From CAIWHR01 sp963726765 (GTDB lineage: Bacteria > Pseudomonadota > Gammaproteobacteria > Burkholderiales > Casimicrobiaceae), in assembly GCA_963726765.1 (NCBI GenBank), contig CAVSDH010000004.1:372001-436000 (forward strand): a DNA stretch of 64,000 nt, given 5' to 3'. Below the pieces are notes generated by a model that was not told the DNA's origin, did no database searches, and worked only from the letters and a program-made list of their open reading frames with translations. Made by a program: the position numbers and the translations under genes. Numbering within the stretch: the first letter of the stretch is position 1; each line of letters begins with the position of its first letter. Of this stretch, positions 1-10,521 are shown in pieces.

Positions 1-110
1 TCGCGCACGTCGCCGGCCATTCGGACGTCGCGCCCGGACGAAAGACCGATCCCGGGCCGTCGTTCGACTGGCGCCGGCTGCGCCGCCTGACCGCACCCCG
101 CCGGTCCTAG
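1..110 (+). CDS. ampD: AmpD, 1,6-anhydro-N-acetylmuramyl-L-alanine amidase, C-terminal end (5' part outside window)
   Basis: The frame beginning at base 3 reads the C-terminal 35 residues of a zinc amidase and stops at TAG 108-110. It contains HSDVAPGRKTDPGPSFDW, the AmpD signature: the His before Ser and the Asp in KTDPG are two of the three zinc ligands known in this family, and the Lys is a catalytic-site residue. AmpD is cytoplasmic and cleaves the stem peptide from anhydro-muropeptides during cell-wall recycling. Only the tail is present, so integrity of the gene cannot be judged. The match of the motif is strong although short. Confidence 0.85.
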   Translation, partial: AHVAGHSDVAPGRKTDPGPSFDWRRLRRLTAPRRS

Positions 111-179
111 ACGTCCGTCGAACCGGGCGGGACGCCCGTCAGTCGGGGCCCGCCCTCGCGAAGGCCCCCCCAGGCGGGG

Positions 180-185
180 TATAAT
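180..185 (+). promoter_or_regulatory. TATAAT -10-like hexamer just before yciB
   Basis: A perfect TATAAT stands out in GC-rich surroundings. Transcription would start about 7 bases downstream, at or next to the ATG at 194, giving a very short or absent leader. No convincing -35 hexamer is visible at the usual spacing. The same arrangement recurs before nnr. Confidence 0.35.
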
Positions 186-187
186 GG

Positions 188-727
188 ATGGTTATGCAAT
201 TGCTTGCGGACTTCTTCCCGCTCATCCTCTTTTTCATCGCGTTCAAGTGGCTGGGCATCTATTTCGCCACCGGTGTCGCCATCGTGGCGTCGATCGCGCA
301 GATCGCGTTCCTGCGCTGGAAGCGGGGTCGCGTGGCGGTCGTCAACTGGCTGTCGCTCGCCATCATCGTCGTGTTCGGCGGCGCGACGCTGCTGCTGCAC
401 GACGAGGCGTTCATCAAGTGGAAGCCGACCGTGCTCTACGGGCTGTTCGGCGCAATCCTTGCGGTCGGCCGGATCTTCTTCAACCGCAATCTGCTCGCGC
501 ACGTGATGGCCGGAATCCGGCTGCCCGAGGTGATCTGGTCTCGCCTCACCTGGTCGTGGGTCGCGTTCTTCGCGTTCATGGGCGCCGCCAACTGGTACGT
601 CGCATTCCACTACCCCACCGAAACGTGGGTGAACTTCAAGGTGTGGGGCGGTATCGGCCTCTTCATGGTGTTCGCGCTCGCCCAGGGCCTGATGCTCGCG
701 CGCCACGTCCAGGAGGAGGCCTCGTGA
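188..727 (+). CDS. yciB: YciB/IspZ family inner-membrane septation protein
   Basis: About 179 residues, the normal size for the YciB (septation protein A) family, with five hydrophobic segments. The N-terminus MQLLADFFPLILFFIAFKW and the stretch WVAFFAFMGAANWYVAF are typical. YciB is an integral inner-membrane protein linked to envelope integrity and cell elongation/division. Two starts are possible, ATG 188 and ATG 194. The first has a GGCGGGG stretch at a suitable distance, the second better matches the family N-terminus. The stop codon overlaps the GTG start of the next gene (GTGA), so it is translationally coupled to the bolA-like gene. Confidence 0.9.
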   Translation: MVMQLLADFFPLILFFIAFKWLGIYFATGVAIVASIAQIAFLRWKRGRVAVVNWLSLAIIVVFGGATLLLHDEAFIKWKPTVLYGLFGAILAVGRIFFNRNLLAHVMAGIRLPEVIWSRLTWSWVAFFAFMGAANWYVAFHYPTETWVNFKVWGGIGLFMVFALAQGLMLARHVQEEAS

Positions 728-1041
728 CGGCCCCCGCCGCGACGGCGTCCGACGTGCCCGCAGCGCTGCGCGAGCGCCTCGCCCGCCTGGCGCCGACAGT
801 ACTCGAGATCACCGACGACAGCGCGCGCCATGCGGGACATGCCGGCGCCGCAGGAGGCGCCGGGCACTTTTCCGTCGTGATCGTGTCAGAAGTCTTTGCC
901 GGACTTTCCCGGCTCGCGCGGCACCAGCGGGTACTGCGCGGGCTGACCGACCTGCTGCCCCATCCGATCCACGCGCTGTCGATCAAGGCGCTGACGCCGG
1001 AAGAATTTTTTTCTCAACCACAAAGGACGACTCACCGATGA
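724..1041 (+). CDS. BolA family protein
   Basis: About 105 residues. The BolA core is clear: HFSVVIVSEVFAGLSRLARH, then LPHPIHALSIKALTPEEF, including the conserved His that in the family helps bind [2Fe-2S] clusters together with monothiol glutaredoxins. BolA proteins act in iron-sulphur trafficking and stress morphology. The GTG start at 724 lies inside the yciB stop (GTGA). The stop at 1039-1041 overlaps the ATG of ppiC. The yciB-bolA-ppiC order is common in betaproteobacteria. The N-terminal 40 residues are Ala/Arg-rich and less conserved. Confidence 0.88.
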   Translation: MTAPAATASDVPAALRERLARLAPTVLEITDDSARHAGHAGAAGGAGHFSVVIVSEVFAGLSRLARHQRVLRGLTDLLPHPIHALSIKALTPEEFFSQPQRTTHR

Positions 1042-1856
1042 ACAAGCACTCGCTCACCCTCGCCATCGCGGCCGCGCTCATCGCGCTCGCGGGCGCCCCT
1101 GCACAGGCGCAGGACAAGGCCGCCGCGCCCGCGAAGGCCGCCACCGCAGCAGCCCCGGCGGCCGCGGGCAAGGAAATTTACCCGAAGGCGTATTTCGACC
1201 TCATGCTGAAAGAGCGCCTGGCCCAGGGCCAGCCCGACACACCGGAATTGCGGGCGGGGTTGCGCGAGGAACTCAACACGCGCGAACTTCTGCTGCGCGA
1301 AGCGAAGAAGAAAGGCCTCGAGAAGAATGCCGACGTCAAGACGCAGATGGACCTGACGTCGCAGACCGTGCTGGTCCGCGCCTTTGTCGCCGACTGGGTC
1401 AAGGCCAATCCGATTTCGGACGCGGCGCTGCACAAGGAATACGACGCCATCAAGGCCCAGATGGGCGACAAGGAATTCAAGGTCCGCCACATCCTGGTCG
1501 AGAAGGAGGACGAAGCGAAGGAGATCATCGTCCTGCTGCAGAAGGGCGACAAGTTCGAGAAGCTCGCCGAGCGCTCGAAGGATCCGGGTTCGAAGGCCAA
1601 CGGCGGCGACCTCGACTGGAATGCGCCCGGCAACTTCGTGAAGCCGTTCTCCGACGCGATGGTCAAGCTGCCGAAGGGGAAATTCACGACGGTGCCCGTG
1701 CAGACCCAGTTCGGCTGGCACGTGATCGAGGTCGACGACATTCGCGAGGCCAAGGTACCGCCCTTCGACGAAGTGAAGCCTCAGCTCGCGCAACGCATGC
1801 AGGGCCAGCAGCTCGAGGTCTATTTCAAGGACCTTCGGTCGAAGAACGGCCTGTGA
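1038..1856 (+). CDS. Periplasmic parvulin-type peptidyl-prolyl cis-trans isomerase
   Basis: 272 residues. An N-terminal signal peptide (residues 1-25, ending APAQAQ) is followed by an Ala-rich linker, a SurA/PpiC-type helical region and a parvulin (rotamase) domain at about 140-240. The domain includes VRHILVEKEDEAKEI, a Gly-Gly-Asp-Leu segment and FGWHVIEVDDIRE, all parvulin hallmarks. It would assist folding of exported proteins in the periplasm. The start overlaps the bolA-like stop by ATGA, and an AAAGGA ribosome site lies upstream. It is the last gene of this unit, since a strong terminator follows at 1911-1938. Confidence 0.9.
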   Translation: MNKHSLTLAIAAALIALAGAPAQAQDKAAAPAKAATAAAPAAAGKEIYPKAYFDLMLKERLAQGQPDTPELRAGLREELNTRELLLREAKKKGLEKNADVKTQMDLTSQTVLVRAFVADWVKANPISDAALHKEYDAIKAQMGDKEFKVRHILVEKEDEAKEIIVLLQKGDKFEKLAERSKDPGSKANGGDLDWNAPGNFVKPFSDAMVKLPKGKFTTVPVQTQFGWHVIEVDDIREAKVPPFDEVKPQLAQRMQGQQLEVYFKDLRSKNGL

Positions 1857-1910
1857 CGTCGCACTGAGCCGGGCACACGCCGAGGGCGACGGTCCGGACG
1901 CAGCACCCGG

Positions 1911-1938
1911 GGGCAGGCGGCGACGCCTGTCCTTTTTT
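1911..1938 (+). terminator. Rho-independent terminator after ppiC-type gene
   Basis: A 9-bp stem with one G-T pair (GGGCAGGCG / CGCCTGTCC) encloses a GCGA tetraloop at 1920-1923 and is followed by six T residues at 1933-1938. It lies about 55 bp past the isomerase stop. Confidence 0.85.
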
Positions 1939-2082
1939 GTCGCTTCCGGCCACGCCCGGGGCGCCAGGTCCGGGCGCCGTTCGATGCTATTCTTACGCGG
2001 CGCCGACCACGAGAACCGAGTGCGCGCGAGGAAAATTCCGTTCACGTCGCGCGCATCTTTCCCATTGCGCACGGAGGAGAGC

Positions 2083-2536
2083 ATGGCGTTCATCCGCCAT
2101 CCGAAGGACTTTTTTGCCGGAGTCCTGTTCATTGCGTTCGGCATTGCCGCCATCGCCATCGGCAGCAACTACAACCTCGGCACCGCAGCGCGCATGGGGC
2201 CCGGCTATTTCCCGCGCATCCTCGGACTTCTGCTGATTGCTCTGGGGCTCGCGTTGGCCCTGCGCGCACTGCGCCAGTCCGGCGCCGCGGGTTCCCGCCT
2301 TCAAGTGGCGACCCCTGCTCATCGTTCTGGGCAGTGTCGCGGCGTTCGGCATGATCGTCACCTACGCCGGCATCGTCGTCTCGACGATCCTGCTCATCGT
2401 CGTGGCCAGCGCCGCGAGCCACGAATTCCGCTTCCGCGAATCCCTCGTTGCGGGCGCCGTCCTCGCGGCGCTGGCCGTCGGCGTATTCGTGATCGGCTTG
2501 AAGCTTCAGCTTCCGATCTGGCCGGCGTTCTTCTGA
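2083..2536 (+). CDS. tctB: TctB-family small membrane subunit of a tripartite tricarboxylate transporter, frameshifted
   Basis: About 150 residues when read across a shift. Residues from MAFIRHPKDFFAGVLFIAFG to LALRALRQSG lie in one frame. The second half (FKWRPLLIVLGSVAAFG to LPIWPAFF) lies in the next, joined near the GGG at 2289-2291. Dropping one G restores a continuous TctB protein with four hydrophobic segments. TctB is the poorly conserved small membrane subunit that works with TctA and a periplasmic binding protein TctC to import carboxylates. The start has AGGAGA upstream. tctA begins 9 bp after the stop. No tctC is present nearby, as often for this family. Confidence 0.8.
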
Positions 2537-2545
2537 CGACGCGGC

Positions 2546-4052
2546 ATGGAACTTCTCAATCACCTCGCGCTCGGGTTCGGCGTCGCCACGCAGGGCGTCA
2601 ATCTCCTTTACGCTTTGATCGGCGTGATGCTCGGAACGCTGATCGGTGTCCTCCCGGGCATCGGTCCCGTGGCGACGATCGCGATGCTGCTGCCGACGAC
2701 GTATGCGCTGCAGCCCGTCTCCGCGCTGATCATGCTGGCGGGCATCTACTACGGCGCCCAGTATGGCGGCTCGACGACGTCGATCCTGCTCAACATGCCC
2801 GGCGAGACGTCGTCCGCGGTCACGTGTCTCGACGGCTATCAGATGGCACGCAAGGGGCAGGCCGGCGCGGCTCTCTCGATCGCGGCGCTGGGCTCGTTTT
2901 TCGCCGGCACCGTGGCGACCATCATGGTCGCCACGGTGGCGATCCCCCTCTCCGAGCTCGCGCTCAAGTTCGGCCCCGCCGAATATTTCTCGCTGATGGT
3001 TCTCGGCCTGATCGGCGCCGTCGTGCTGGCGCACGGTTCGGTCCTGAAGGCGATCGCGATGATCGTGCTTGGCCTGCTGCTCGGCCTCGTCGGCACCGAC
3101 GTCAATTCGGGTGTCGCGCGCTTCGCGTTTGGCGTCCCGGAACTGACCGATGGACTCGGCGTGGTCAGCGTCGCGATGGGTCTCTTCGGGTTCGCGGAAA
3201 TCATCAGCAATCTGGAGTCGACGGAAAAGCGCGAGCTCGTCACCAGCAAGGTGACCGGACTCTGGCCGACGAAGGCGCAGTTCAAGGTCGCGTGGCCCGC
3301 CTCCGCTCCGCGGCACCGCGCTCGGCTCGGTGCTGGGACTGCTGCCCGGAGGCGGCGCGATGCTCGCGTCGTTTGCGTCCTACGCGCTGGAAAAGAAGGT
3401 CGCAAAGGATCCGTCGGAGTTCGGAAAAGGTGCAATCCAGGGTGTGGCCGGGCCGGAGTCCGCAAACAACGCGGGCGCGCAGACGTCGTTCATCCCGTTG
3501 CTGACGCTCGGTATTCCGGAAAATGCGGTGATGGCACTGATGGTGGGTGCGATGACGATCCACAACATCCAGCCCGGGCCGCAGGTGATGACGAGCAATC
3601 CGGCGCTGTTCTGGGGCCTGATTGCGTCGATGTGGGTCGGCAACATGATGCTGGTCGTGCTGAACCTGCCGTTGATCGGCATGTGGATCAAGCTGCTCAA
3701 GGTGCCCTACCGGCTCCTCTACCCGGCGATCCTGCTGTTCTGCGCCATCGGCGTGTACTCGATCAACAACGCGAGCTTCGACGTCAGCCAGACCGCCTTC
3801 TTCGGTCTGTTGGGCGTCGTGTTCCTGAAGCTCGAATGCGAGCCCGCGCCGCTCCTGCTCGGGTTCGTGCTCGGTCCGATGATGGAAGAGAACCTGCGCC
3901 GCGCGATGCTGCTGTCCCGCGGCGACCCGACGGTGTTCTTCACGCGTCCGCTGTCCCTTGCGATGCTCGTGATGGCGAGCCTCCTGCTCCTGCTGATCGT
4001 AGCGCCCGCATTCCGCAAGAAACGCGACGAAGCGTTCCAGGAGAGCGAGTGA
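2546..4052 (+). CDS. tctA: TctA-family large membrane subunit of a tripartite tricarboxylate transporter, frameshifted
   Basis: About 500 residues after joining two frames, the usual TctA size. The first part has GTLIGVLPGIGPVATIAMLL and YYGAQYGGSTTSILLNMPGE, both TctA signatures. The second repeat-like part has VLGLLPGGGAMLASF and TSFIPLLTLGIPENAVMALM. The switch lies at about 3296-3308 (CCC run). Removing one base gives the expected ...RGTALGSVLGLLPGGG. TctA forms the 10-12 helix permease, driven by ion gradients. The downstream gamma-glutamyltranspeptidase-like gene suggests, but does not prove, a peptide- or glutamyl-derived substrate. Confidence 0.85.
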
Positions 4053-4182
4053 ACGGGCGGGCGAGGCCGCATGGCCGAGCCAAGTCCCGCAGGGCGCGTC
4101 GCCGTGCGAGCGAAGAGCGCCTGACGACTCCGTAGCGATGTTCATGCTCAACCGTGCGGAGGGCGCGAGTGACGGCGCAATT

Positions 4183-5772
4183 ATGCTGAAGATCGACTGG
4201 GGCACGCCCTACCCTTCGCGGCGCCAGCCGGTTCTCGCGCGCAACGCAGTCGCCACGTCGCAGCCCCTGGCCGCGCAGGCGGGCGTCGCCATGCTTCAGC
4301 GCGGCGGCAATGCCGTCGACGCTGCGCTGGCCACGGCGATTGCGCTGACCGTCGTCGAGCCCTGCAGCAACGGGCTCGGCAGCGACCTTTTCGCCATTGT
4401 CTGGGACGGCACCACGCTCGCAGGCCTCAACGCATCGGGACGCGCGCCTGCCGCCGTGACGCCGGCCCGATACAGGGGCAAGAGCGAAATGCCGCAGCGA
4501 GGCTGGGAAGCGGTCACGATTCCCGGAGCGGTCTCGGGGTGGGCGGCGCTGTCGCAGCGCTACGGCGCGCTGCCGTTTGCCGACCTGTTCGGACCGGCGA
4601 TTCATTACGCGCGCGATGGCTATGCGGTGTCGCCGATCGTCGCCGAAAAATGGGGACTCGCGACCACCGTGCTGCCGCACGACCTCGGGTTTGCCGAGCA
4701 CTTCATGCCGCACGGACGAGCACCGCAGCCGGGTGAGACGTTCGCCTGCCCCGGCATGGCGGTGTCGCTCGAGAAGATCGCGGAAACGAATGGAAATGCG
4801 TTCTACCGCGGCGAGCTCGCGGCAGCCATGGTTGCCGACGCGACACGGCACGGCGCGGCGCACGTGCTCGCCGACTTCGCGGACCACGCGATCGATTGGG
4901 TCGCACCGCTGGCCCTCGACTACGGCGGCGCGACGGTCCACGAGATTCCTCCCAACGGGCAGGGCATCGCGGCGCAGATCGCGCTCGGCATCCTCAAGTC
5001 CTTCGACCTCGCTTCGCTGCCGCCCGATTCCGTCGACTCCCAGCATCTCCAGATCGAGGCGATGAAACTGGCGTTCGCCGATGTGCATCGCCACGTCAGC
5101 GACCCGAGCACCATGAAAGTGGCCGCGTCGTCTCTTCTGGACCCGGCGTATCTCGCTGCACGTGCCAGACTGATCGACCGCGCGCGCGCGCAGGATTTCG
5201 GACCGGGGTCGCCACCGGTCGGCGGCACCGTCTACCTTTGCGCCGCGGACGCTTCCGGCATGATGGTGTCGCTGATCCAGTCGAACTACATGGGCTTCGG
5301 CTCCGGCGTGGTCGTTCCCGGGACCGGTATCAGCCTGCAGAACCGCGGTGCGGGCTTCTCGCTCGAGAGCGGGCATCCCAACGAGATCGCGGGAGGCAAG
5401 CGACCGTTTCACACGATCATCCCGGGTTTCCTGACGCAGAGCGGCGCACCGCTGGCCGCATTCGGTGTCATGGGCGGCCCGATCCAGCCGCCGGGCCATG
5501 TGCAGACCCTGGTGCGGCTGCTCACCTACGGCATGAACCCGCAGGCCGCGCTCGACGCGCCGCGCTGGAAGGTGAACAGTGGGATGTCGATCGACCTCGA
5601 GCCCTCGGCTTCGCCGGAGTTGCGCGCGGGCCTTTCGGCGCTGGGGCACGATCTCAAGTCCGTTGCCGATTCGTACATGGATTTCGGCGCAGGACAATAC
5701 ATCGTTCGCCGCGACAACGGCTACGTCGCGGCGTCGGACCCGCGGCGCGACGGCCAGGCCGCCGGCTTCTGA
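4183..5772 (+). CDS. Gamma-glutamyltranspeptidase family N-terminal nucleophile hydrolase
   Basis: About 529 residues from ATG 4183 (an ATG at 4138 is in frame but adds an atypical leader). The large-chain region has LQRGGNAVDAALATAIALTV and EPCSNGLGSDLFAIVWDG. The small chain begins at the predicted processing Thr in GGTVYLCAADASG, followed by VSLIQSNYMGFGSG and the late loop GGKRPFHTIIPGF. No signal peptide is evident, so unlike classic Ggt it may be cytoplasmic. Members of this branch include acylase-like and oxamate/peptide hydrolases, so the substrate is not fixed. It lies about 130 bp past tctA and may be co-transcribed. Confidence 0.85.
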   Translation: MLKIDWGTPYPSRRQPVLARNAVATSQPLAAQAGVAMLQRGGNAVDAALATAIALTVVEPCSNGLGSDLFAIVWDGTTLAGLNASGRAPAAVTPARYRGKSEMPQRGWEAVTIPGAVSGWAALSQRYGALPFADLFGPAIHYARDGYAVSPIVAEKWGLATTVLPHDLGFAEHFMPHGRAPQPGETFACPGMAVSLEKIAETNGNAFYRGELAAAMVADATRHGAAHVLADFADHAIDWVAPLALDYGGATVHEIPPNGQGIAAQIALGILKSFDLASLPPDSVDSQHLQIEAMKLAFADVHRHVSDPSTMKVAASSLLDPAYLAARARLIDRARAQDFGPGSPPVGGTVYLCAADASGMMVSLIQSNYMGFGSGVVVPGTGISLQNRGAGFSLESGHPNEIAGGKRPFHTIIPGFLTQSGAPLAAFGVMGGPIQPPGHVQTLVRLLTYGMNPQAALDAPRWKVNSGMSIDLEPSASPELRAGLSALGHDLKSVADSYMDFGAGQYIVRRDNGYVAASDPRRDGQAAGF

Positions 5773-5797
5773 CCGCGTCGCGGCCGCGGTCCGGCGA

Positions 5798-6413
5798 TCA
5801 GCGCTGCCGCTCCTTGAAGACGTGCAGCGGGATCATTTCCTCGAGCTCGATGCGCGCCCTGTCCGGTTCGGGCGCCGTCAGCGGTGTGGTCGCCTGCATC
5901 GTCGTCAGGCAGCGACGGGTCAGCTCCTGGTAGCTCAGCGTGGCCGTGTGCTTCCATTCGCGTTCCTGCTCGGTCAATTCCCTCAGGACGCGCGCCGGCG
6001 TTCCCGCGACGAGCATGCGCGGCGGCACCACCATGCCTGCCTTGACGAACGCCATCGCGGCGACGATCGCCCATTCGCCGATCACCGCGTTGTCGTTGAC
6101 GACGGCGTTCATCCCGACGAGTGCATTCCTGCCGACCACGCAGCTGTGAAGCACGGCCGCGTGCCCGATGTGCCCGTTTTCCTCGACGACCGTATCGGTG
6201 CCGGGAAAGCCGTGCATGATGCAGGAGTCCTGCACGTTCGCGCCCGCCCGGACACGAATGCCGCCGAAATCACCGCGCAGCGACGCAAACGGTCCGATGT
6301 AGCAGCCGGGTCCGACGATGACGTCGCCGATGAGCACGGCGGACGGATGGACGTAGGCGGTCGGGTCGACCACCGGCGTCAGCGCCGTCGATCGAGTAAA
6401 CGGTAAGCGTCAT
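5798..6413 (-). CDS. paaY: PaaY/gamma-carbonic-anhydrase-like hexapeptide-repeat protein, frameshifted at N-terminus
   Basis: About 204 residues after repair. The left-handed beta-helix repeats are evident (VVDPTAYVHPSAVLIGDVIV, then NGHIGHAAVLHSCVVGRNAL). Three His positions typical of gamma-carbonic anhydrase metal sites can be placed (DSCIMHGFPG, GHIGHAAVLH). The C-terminal extension after about residue 170 resembles PaaY, a thioesterase-like helper of phenylacetate degradation. The first ten residues MTLTVYSIDG are in another frame. One extra base near 6384 splits the gene, and removing it gives ...SIDGLTPVVDPTAYV. An enoyl-CoA hydratase end lies at the far end of the window but is not linked. 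Confidence 0.8.
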
Positions 6414-6450
6414 CGCGAACCTCCGTTTCCGGGCAGGTGACGTTGCACCC

Positions 6451-9400
6451 TCACCCCAGCCAAACGCGCGCATTGCGGAACATCCGCATCCACGGCGAAT
6501 CCTCGCCCCATTCCTTCGGGTGCCACGACATCTGCACCGTGCGAAACCCGCGCTCGGGATGCGGCATCAGGATCGTGAACCGGCCGTCCGCCGTCGTGAG
6601 GCCGGTGATCCCGCCGGGCGACCCATTGGCATTGTACGGATAGCGCTCGGTCGCGCGCCCTGCGTGGTCGACGAAGCGAAGAGCGACAAGCGATTCCGCC
6701 GCGCCCCGCTGCGCCTCGTCGCGGAATTCCGCGAATCCTTCGCCGTGGGCAAGCGCGACGGGGATCCGGCTTCCCTCCATGCCAGCGAAGAACAGCGACG
6801 GCGTGCGCAATACCTCGAGCAGGACGAAACGCGCCTCGAACTGCTCGGACCGGTTGCGAATGAAGTGCGGCCAGTGACCGGTTCCGGGAATGAGCTCGTG
6901 CAGATTGCTCATCATCTGGCAGCCGTTGCACACGCCGAGCGCGAATGTGTCCGCGCGCGAGAAAAACGCGGCGAACTCGTCGCGCGCCCGCGCGTTGAAC
7001 AGGATCGACTTGGCCCAGCCCTCCCCCGCGCCCAGCACGTCGCCGTACGAGAATCCGCCGCAGGCCGCGAATCCGCTGAACTCGGCAAGACGCCGCCGCC
7101 CCGCGATGATGTCGCTCATGTGCACGTCGTAGGCGGCGAAACCCGCGCGATCGAACGCTGCTGCCATTTCCACCTGCCCGTTGACACCTTGCTCGCGCAG
7201 GATGGCGATGGCGGGCCGGGCACCGCGAGCGACGAATGGGGCGGCGATGTCCTCGCTCGGGTCGAACGTCAGCACGGGAGCGATCCCCTGATCGCCGTCA
7301 TCGCCGATGCGTTCGTACTCCTGGTCCGCCGCGTCGGGGTTGTCGCGCATCCTCTGCAGCGCGTGCGTCGTCGCGGACCACGCGCGATGGAGATCCGAGC
7401 GCAATTCGTCGAGCGCGACGACTCCATTGCGCGCGATGCGCACGCGGCCATCGGCCGTCGGTCTCCCGATCGCGTGGTTCGCGAGCGACGTGTCGGCCAG
7501 CCGGCGCGAGACCGCCGCGGCGTCCCGCGCGCGGACCTGAACGACCGCGCCCAGCTCTTCGGCAAACAGCGTCGGAAGCGTCTCGCCCGCGACCGGCAGG
7601 TCGATCGCCAGTCCGCATCTCGACGCAAACGCCATTTCGGCGAGCGTCGCGAACAATCCTCCATCTGCAATGTCGTGATATGCCAGCAGCAGATCGTCAC
7701 GATGCAGCGCCTGTATGACGTCGAAAAATGCCTGAAGTTGCGATGGATCATCGACATCCGGACATTCGTTGCCGAGCTGGGCGTAGGCCTGCGCCAGCGC
7801 CGACCCACCCAGGCGCCGCCTTCCTGCGGACACGTCGATCCACAGCAAGCAGGTGTCGCCCGCGTCTCGCGCGAGCAGCGGCGTCAAAACGCGCCGCGCA
7901 TCCGGTACCGGCGCAAACGCGGAAACGACGAGCGACAGCGGCGCGGTGACCGACTTCGGAACACCGCGCGTCGGTCCAGGTCGTTCGCATCGACATCGAG
8001 TCCTTGCCGACGGGAATGCTGATGCCCAACGCGGGGCACAGCTCCATCGCGACGGCGTGCACGGTATCGTAGAGGGCCGCATCTTCGCCCGGATGTCCGG
8101 CAGGCGCCATCCAGTTGGCCGAAAGCTTGATGTCCGCGAGCCGCGCGATTCCGGCCGCAGCAATATTGGTGATGGCCTCCCCAACCGCCATCCGACCGGA
8201 CGCGGGTGCGTCGATCAGCGCGAGGGGCGTCCGTTCGCCCATCGCCATCGCCTCGCCGGCGTAGCCCTCGAAGTCCATCAAGGTCGCGGCGACATCGGCA
8301 ACCGGCACCTGCCACGGGCCGACCATCGGGTCGCGCGAGCACAGGCCGCCGACGGTGCGATCGCCGATTGAAACGAGGAACGTCTTGTCGGCCACCGCCG
8401 GCACCTGCAGCACGCGGTAGGCGGCGTCGCTGACGGTGACGCCGGCGAGATCGAGCGGACGCATCGACCGCGCGACGTGCGCGACGTCGCGCGTCATCCG
8501 CGGCGGCTTGCCGAGAAGCACGTCGAGATCCATGTCGACGGGCGCATTGCCGAATTGCGGGTCGGTGATGAGAATGCGCTGGTCGGCGGTCGCGCGTCCG
8601 ACGACCGCGAACGGGCAACGCTCGCGCTCGCAGACCACGCGAAATGCTTCGAGGTCCGTGGCGCGGATCGCAAGCACGTAGCGCTCCTGCGCCTCGTTGC
8701 ACCAGATTTCGCGCGGCGCCATGCCCGAGTCCTCGGACGGCACCTTGCGCAAATCGAAGCGCGCGCCCGCGCCGCCGCCATGCACGAGTTCCGGAAACGC
8801 GTTGGACAAGCCACCCGCGCCGACGTCATGAATCGACAGGATGGGATTCGCGGCGCCCCGCTGCCAGCAGCGGTCGATGACCTCCTGCGCGCGGCGCTGG
8901 ATCTCCGCGTTGCCGCGCTGCACGGAATCGAAATCGAGGTCAGCCGTATTGGCACCGGTCGCCATCGACGACGCGGCGCCGCCGCCCATCCCGATCAGCA
9001 TGCCGGGGCCACCGAGTTGAATGAGCACGGCACCATCGGGAATCGGTGCCTTGTGCGTGTGCGCGGCGGCAATGTTGCCCACGCCGCCGGCGATCATGAT
9101 CGGCTTGTGGTAGCCGCGCATTTCACCCGCCACTTCCTGCTCGAACGTCCGAAAGTAACCGAGGAGATTGGGGCGTCCGAATTCGTTGTTGAACGACGCG
9201 CCGCCAATCGGGCCATCGAGCATGATCTGCAGCGCCGAAGCAATGCGGTCCGGCTTGCCGTATGCGCTCTCCCACGGCTGCGGCAGCGTCGGCACCCGCA
9301 GGTCCGACACGGTGAATCCGGTCAGGCCCGCCTTCGGCTTTGCCCCGATGCCCGTCGCGCCTTCGTCGCGGATCTCCCCGCCGGAGCCGGTCGCCGCGCC

Positions 9401-10334
9401 GGGAAACGGCGCGATCGCCGTCGGGTGGTTGTGGGTCTCCACCTTCATCAGGATGTGCGTGCGCTCCGCATGTGCGGCGAATCGGCCGTCGGCATCCGGA
9501 TAGAACCGTCGCACGGTGGCGCCTTCGATCACCGACGAGTTGTCGGCGTAGGCGACGACGGTACCCTCCGGCGAAGCGGCGTGCGTGTGCCGGATCATCG
9601 CAAACAGGCTCTTGTCCTGCCGCATGCCGTCGATGATCCAGTCGGCGTTGAAGATCTTGTGCCGGCAGTGCTCGGAGTTCGCCTGCGCGAACATCATCAG
9701 CTCGACATCGGTCGGATCGCGGCCCGCGCGGCGGAAGTTTTCCTCCAGGTAATCGATCTCGTCGACGGCGAGCGCCAGGCCGAGCTCGGCATTCGCCCGT
9801 TCGATCGCCGCGCGTCCTTCGGCGAGCAGCGGAATCGTCGCCATCGGCCTCGGCGCGACGTGCGCGAACAGCGTGCGCGCATCATCGAGCGAATCGAGCA
9901 CGGCCTCGGTCATCCGGTCGTGAAGCAACGGAAGGATGGCGCGGCGCGCCTCGGCGCCGGGCTCCCCGTTGCGGACCGCGAGGCGATACCCGATGCCGCG
10001 CTCGATGCGTTTCACGACGTCGAGGCCGCAGTTGCGGACGATGTCCGTCGCCTTCGACGACCACGGAGATATCGTGCCGGGGCGCGGAACCACGAGTGCG
10101 AATGCGCCGTCGTCGCCGGCCGATCCATCGCGCGGGCCGTACGTCAGCAGTCGATCGAGGATGGTCCTGCTCGGCCGACGTCAGTTCCCGCGCGGCTTCG
10201 ACGAAGTGCCAGTACGAGGCGGCGATGCCGGTGACCGGGTGCCCCGGATGCGCAGCCGCGAGTGCGGCCTGGAGCTTGCTGACGCGAAACGGCGAGAGCG
10301 CGTTGCGCCCGCGCAGCGTAAGGAAATGCGGCAT
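6451..10334 (-). CDS. purL: Phosphoribosylformylglycinamidine synthase (long form), two frameshifts
   Basis: The long single-chain PurL of about 1,290 residues makes FGAM from FGAR, glutamine and ATP, the fourth step of purine synthesis. It reads MPHFLTLRGRNALSPFRVSK at the start. The FGAM synthase core includes AQANSEHCRHKIFNADW and a glycine-rich region GGPGMLIGMGGGAASSMATG. The C-terminal class-I glutamine amidotransferase has the nucleophile in FALGVCNGCQMMSNL and a His-Glu pair near the end (LMPHPERGFR). Frame breaks lie near 10165 and near 7972-7977, each curable by removing one base. As the gene is normally needed for purine prototrophy, errors in the sequence are more likely than true inactivation. 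Confidence 0.93.
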
Positions 10335-10360
10335 GCCCGGCACGGGGGTCGGAAAGCGCG

Positions 10361-10366
10361 ATTATA
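10361..10366 (-). promoter_or_regulatory. TATAAT -10-like hexamer upstream of purL
   Basis: Read on the minus strand this is TATAAT, 27 bp before the purL ATG, giving a short leader of roughly 18 bases. The -35 position is GC-rich and does not match TTGACA well. No PurR-like operator was recognised. Confidence 0.4.
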
Positions 10367-10487
10367 CGCGACGCGCGCTTCCCTTCGGCCGGTTCGACGC
10401 GGCACCGAGTGTCGCATGACGACTATCTCGGCGCTCCTCGACGAGCGACTTACGTCGATATTTCCGAGAAACCTGTAAGTTTTGACA

Positions 10488-10521
10488 GGTGACAGTTTCG
10501 ACCCGGGAAACTACTGTCACC
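10488..10521. promoter_or_regulatory. Imperfect inverted repeat in the purL-rhs intergenic region
   Basis: The 340-bp gap 10335-10674 between divergent purL and rhs holds no credible gene. Within it GGTGACAGTTTC (10488-10499) is mirrored by GAAAC and TGTCACC (10506-10521) with a 3-base offset, and a shorter ACCTGT/ACAGGT pair lies just upstream. It could be an operator, a hairpin in a leader or an end of a mobile segment. A TTGACA overlaps at 10482-10487 but has no good -10 at standard spacing. Confidence 0.35.

Noticed and set aside
1585..1600. GGGTTCGAA resembling a tRNA T-loop
   Set aside because: It is in frame within the isomerase gene and no acceptor, D or anticodon stems surround it.
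10482..10510. TTGACA as a -35 for the rhs gene
   Set aside because: At 16-18 bp spacing the -10 position is GGGAAA or similar, and the hexamer is inside the inverted repeat. Not enough to call a promoter.
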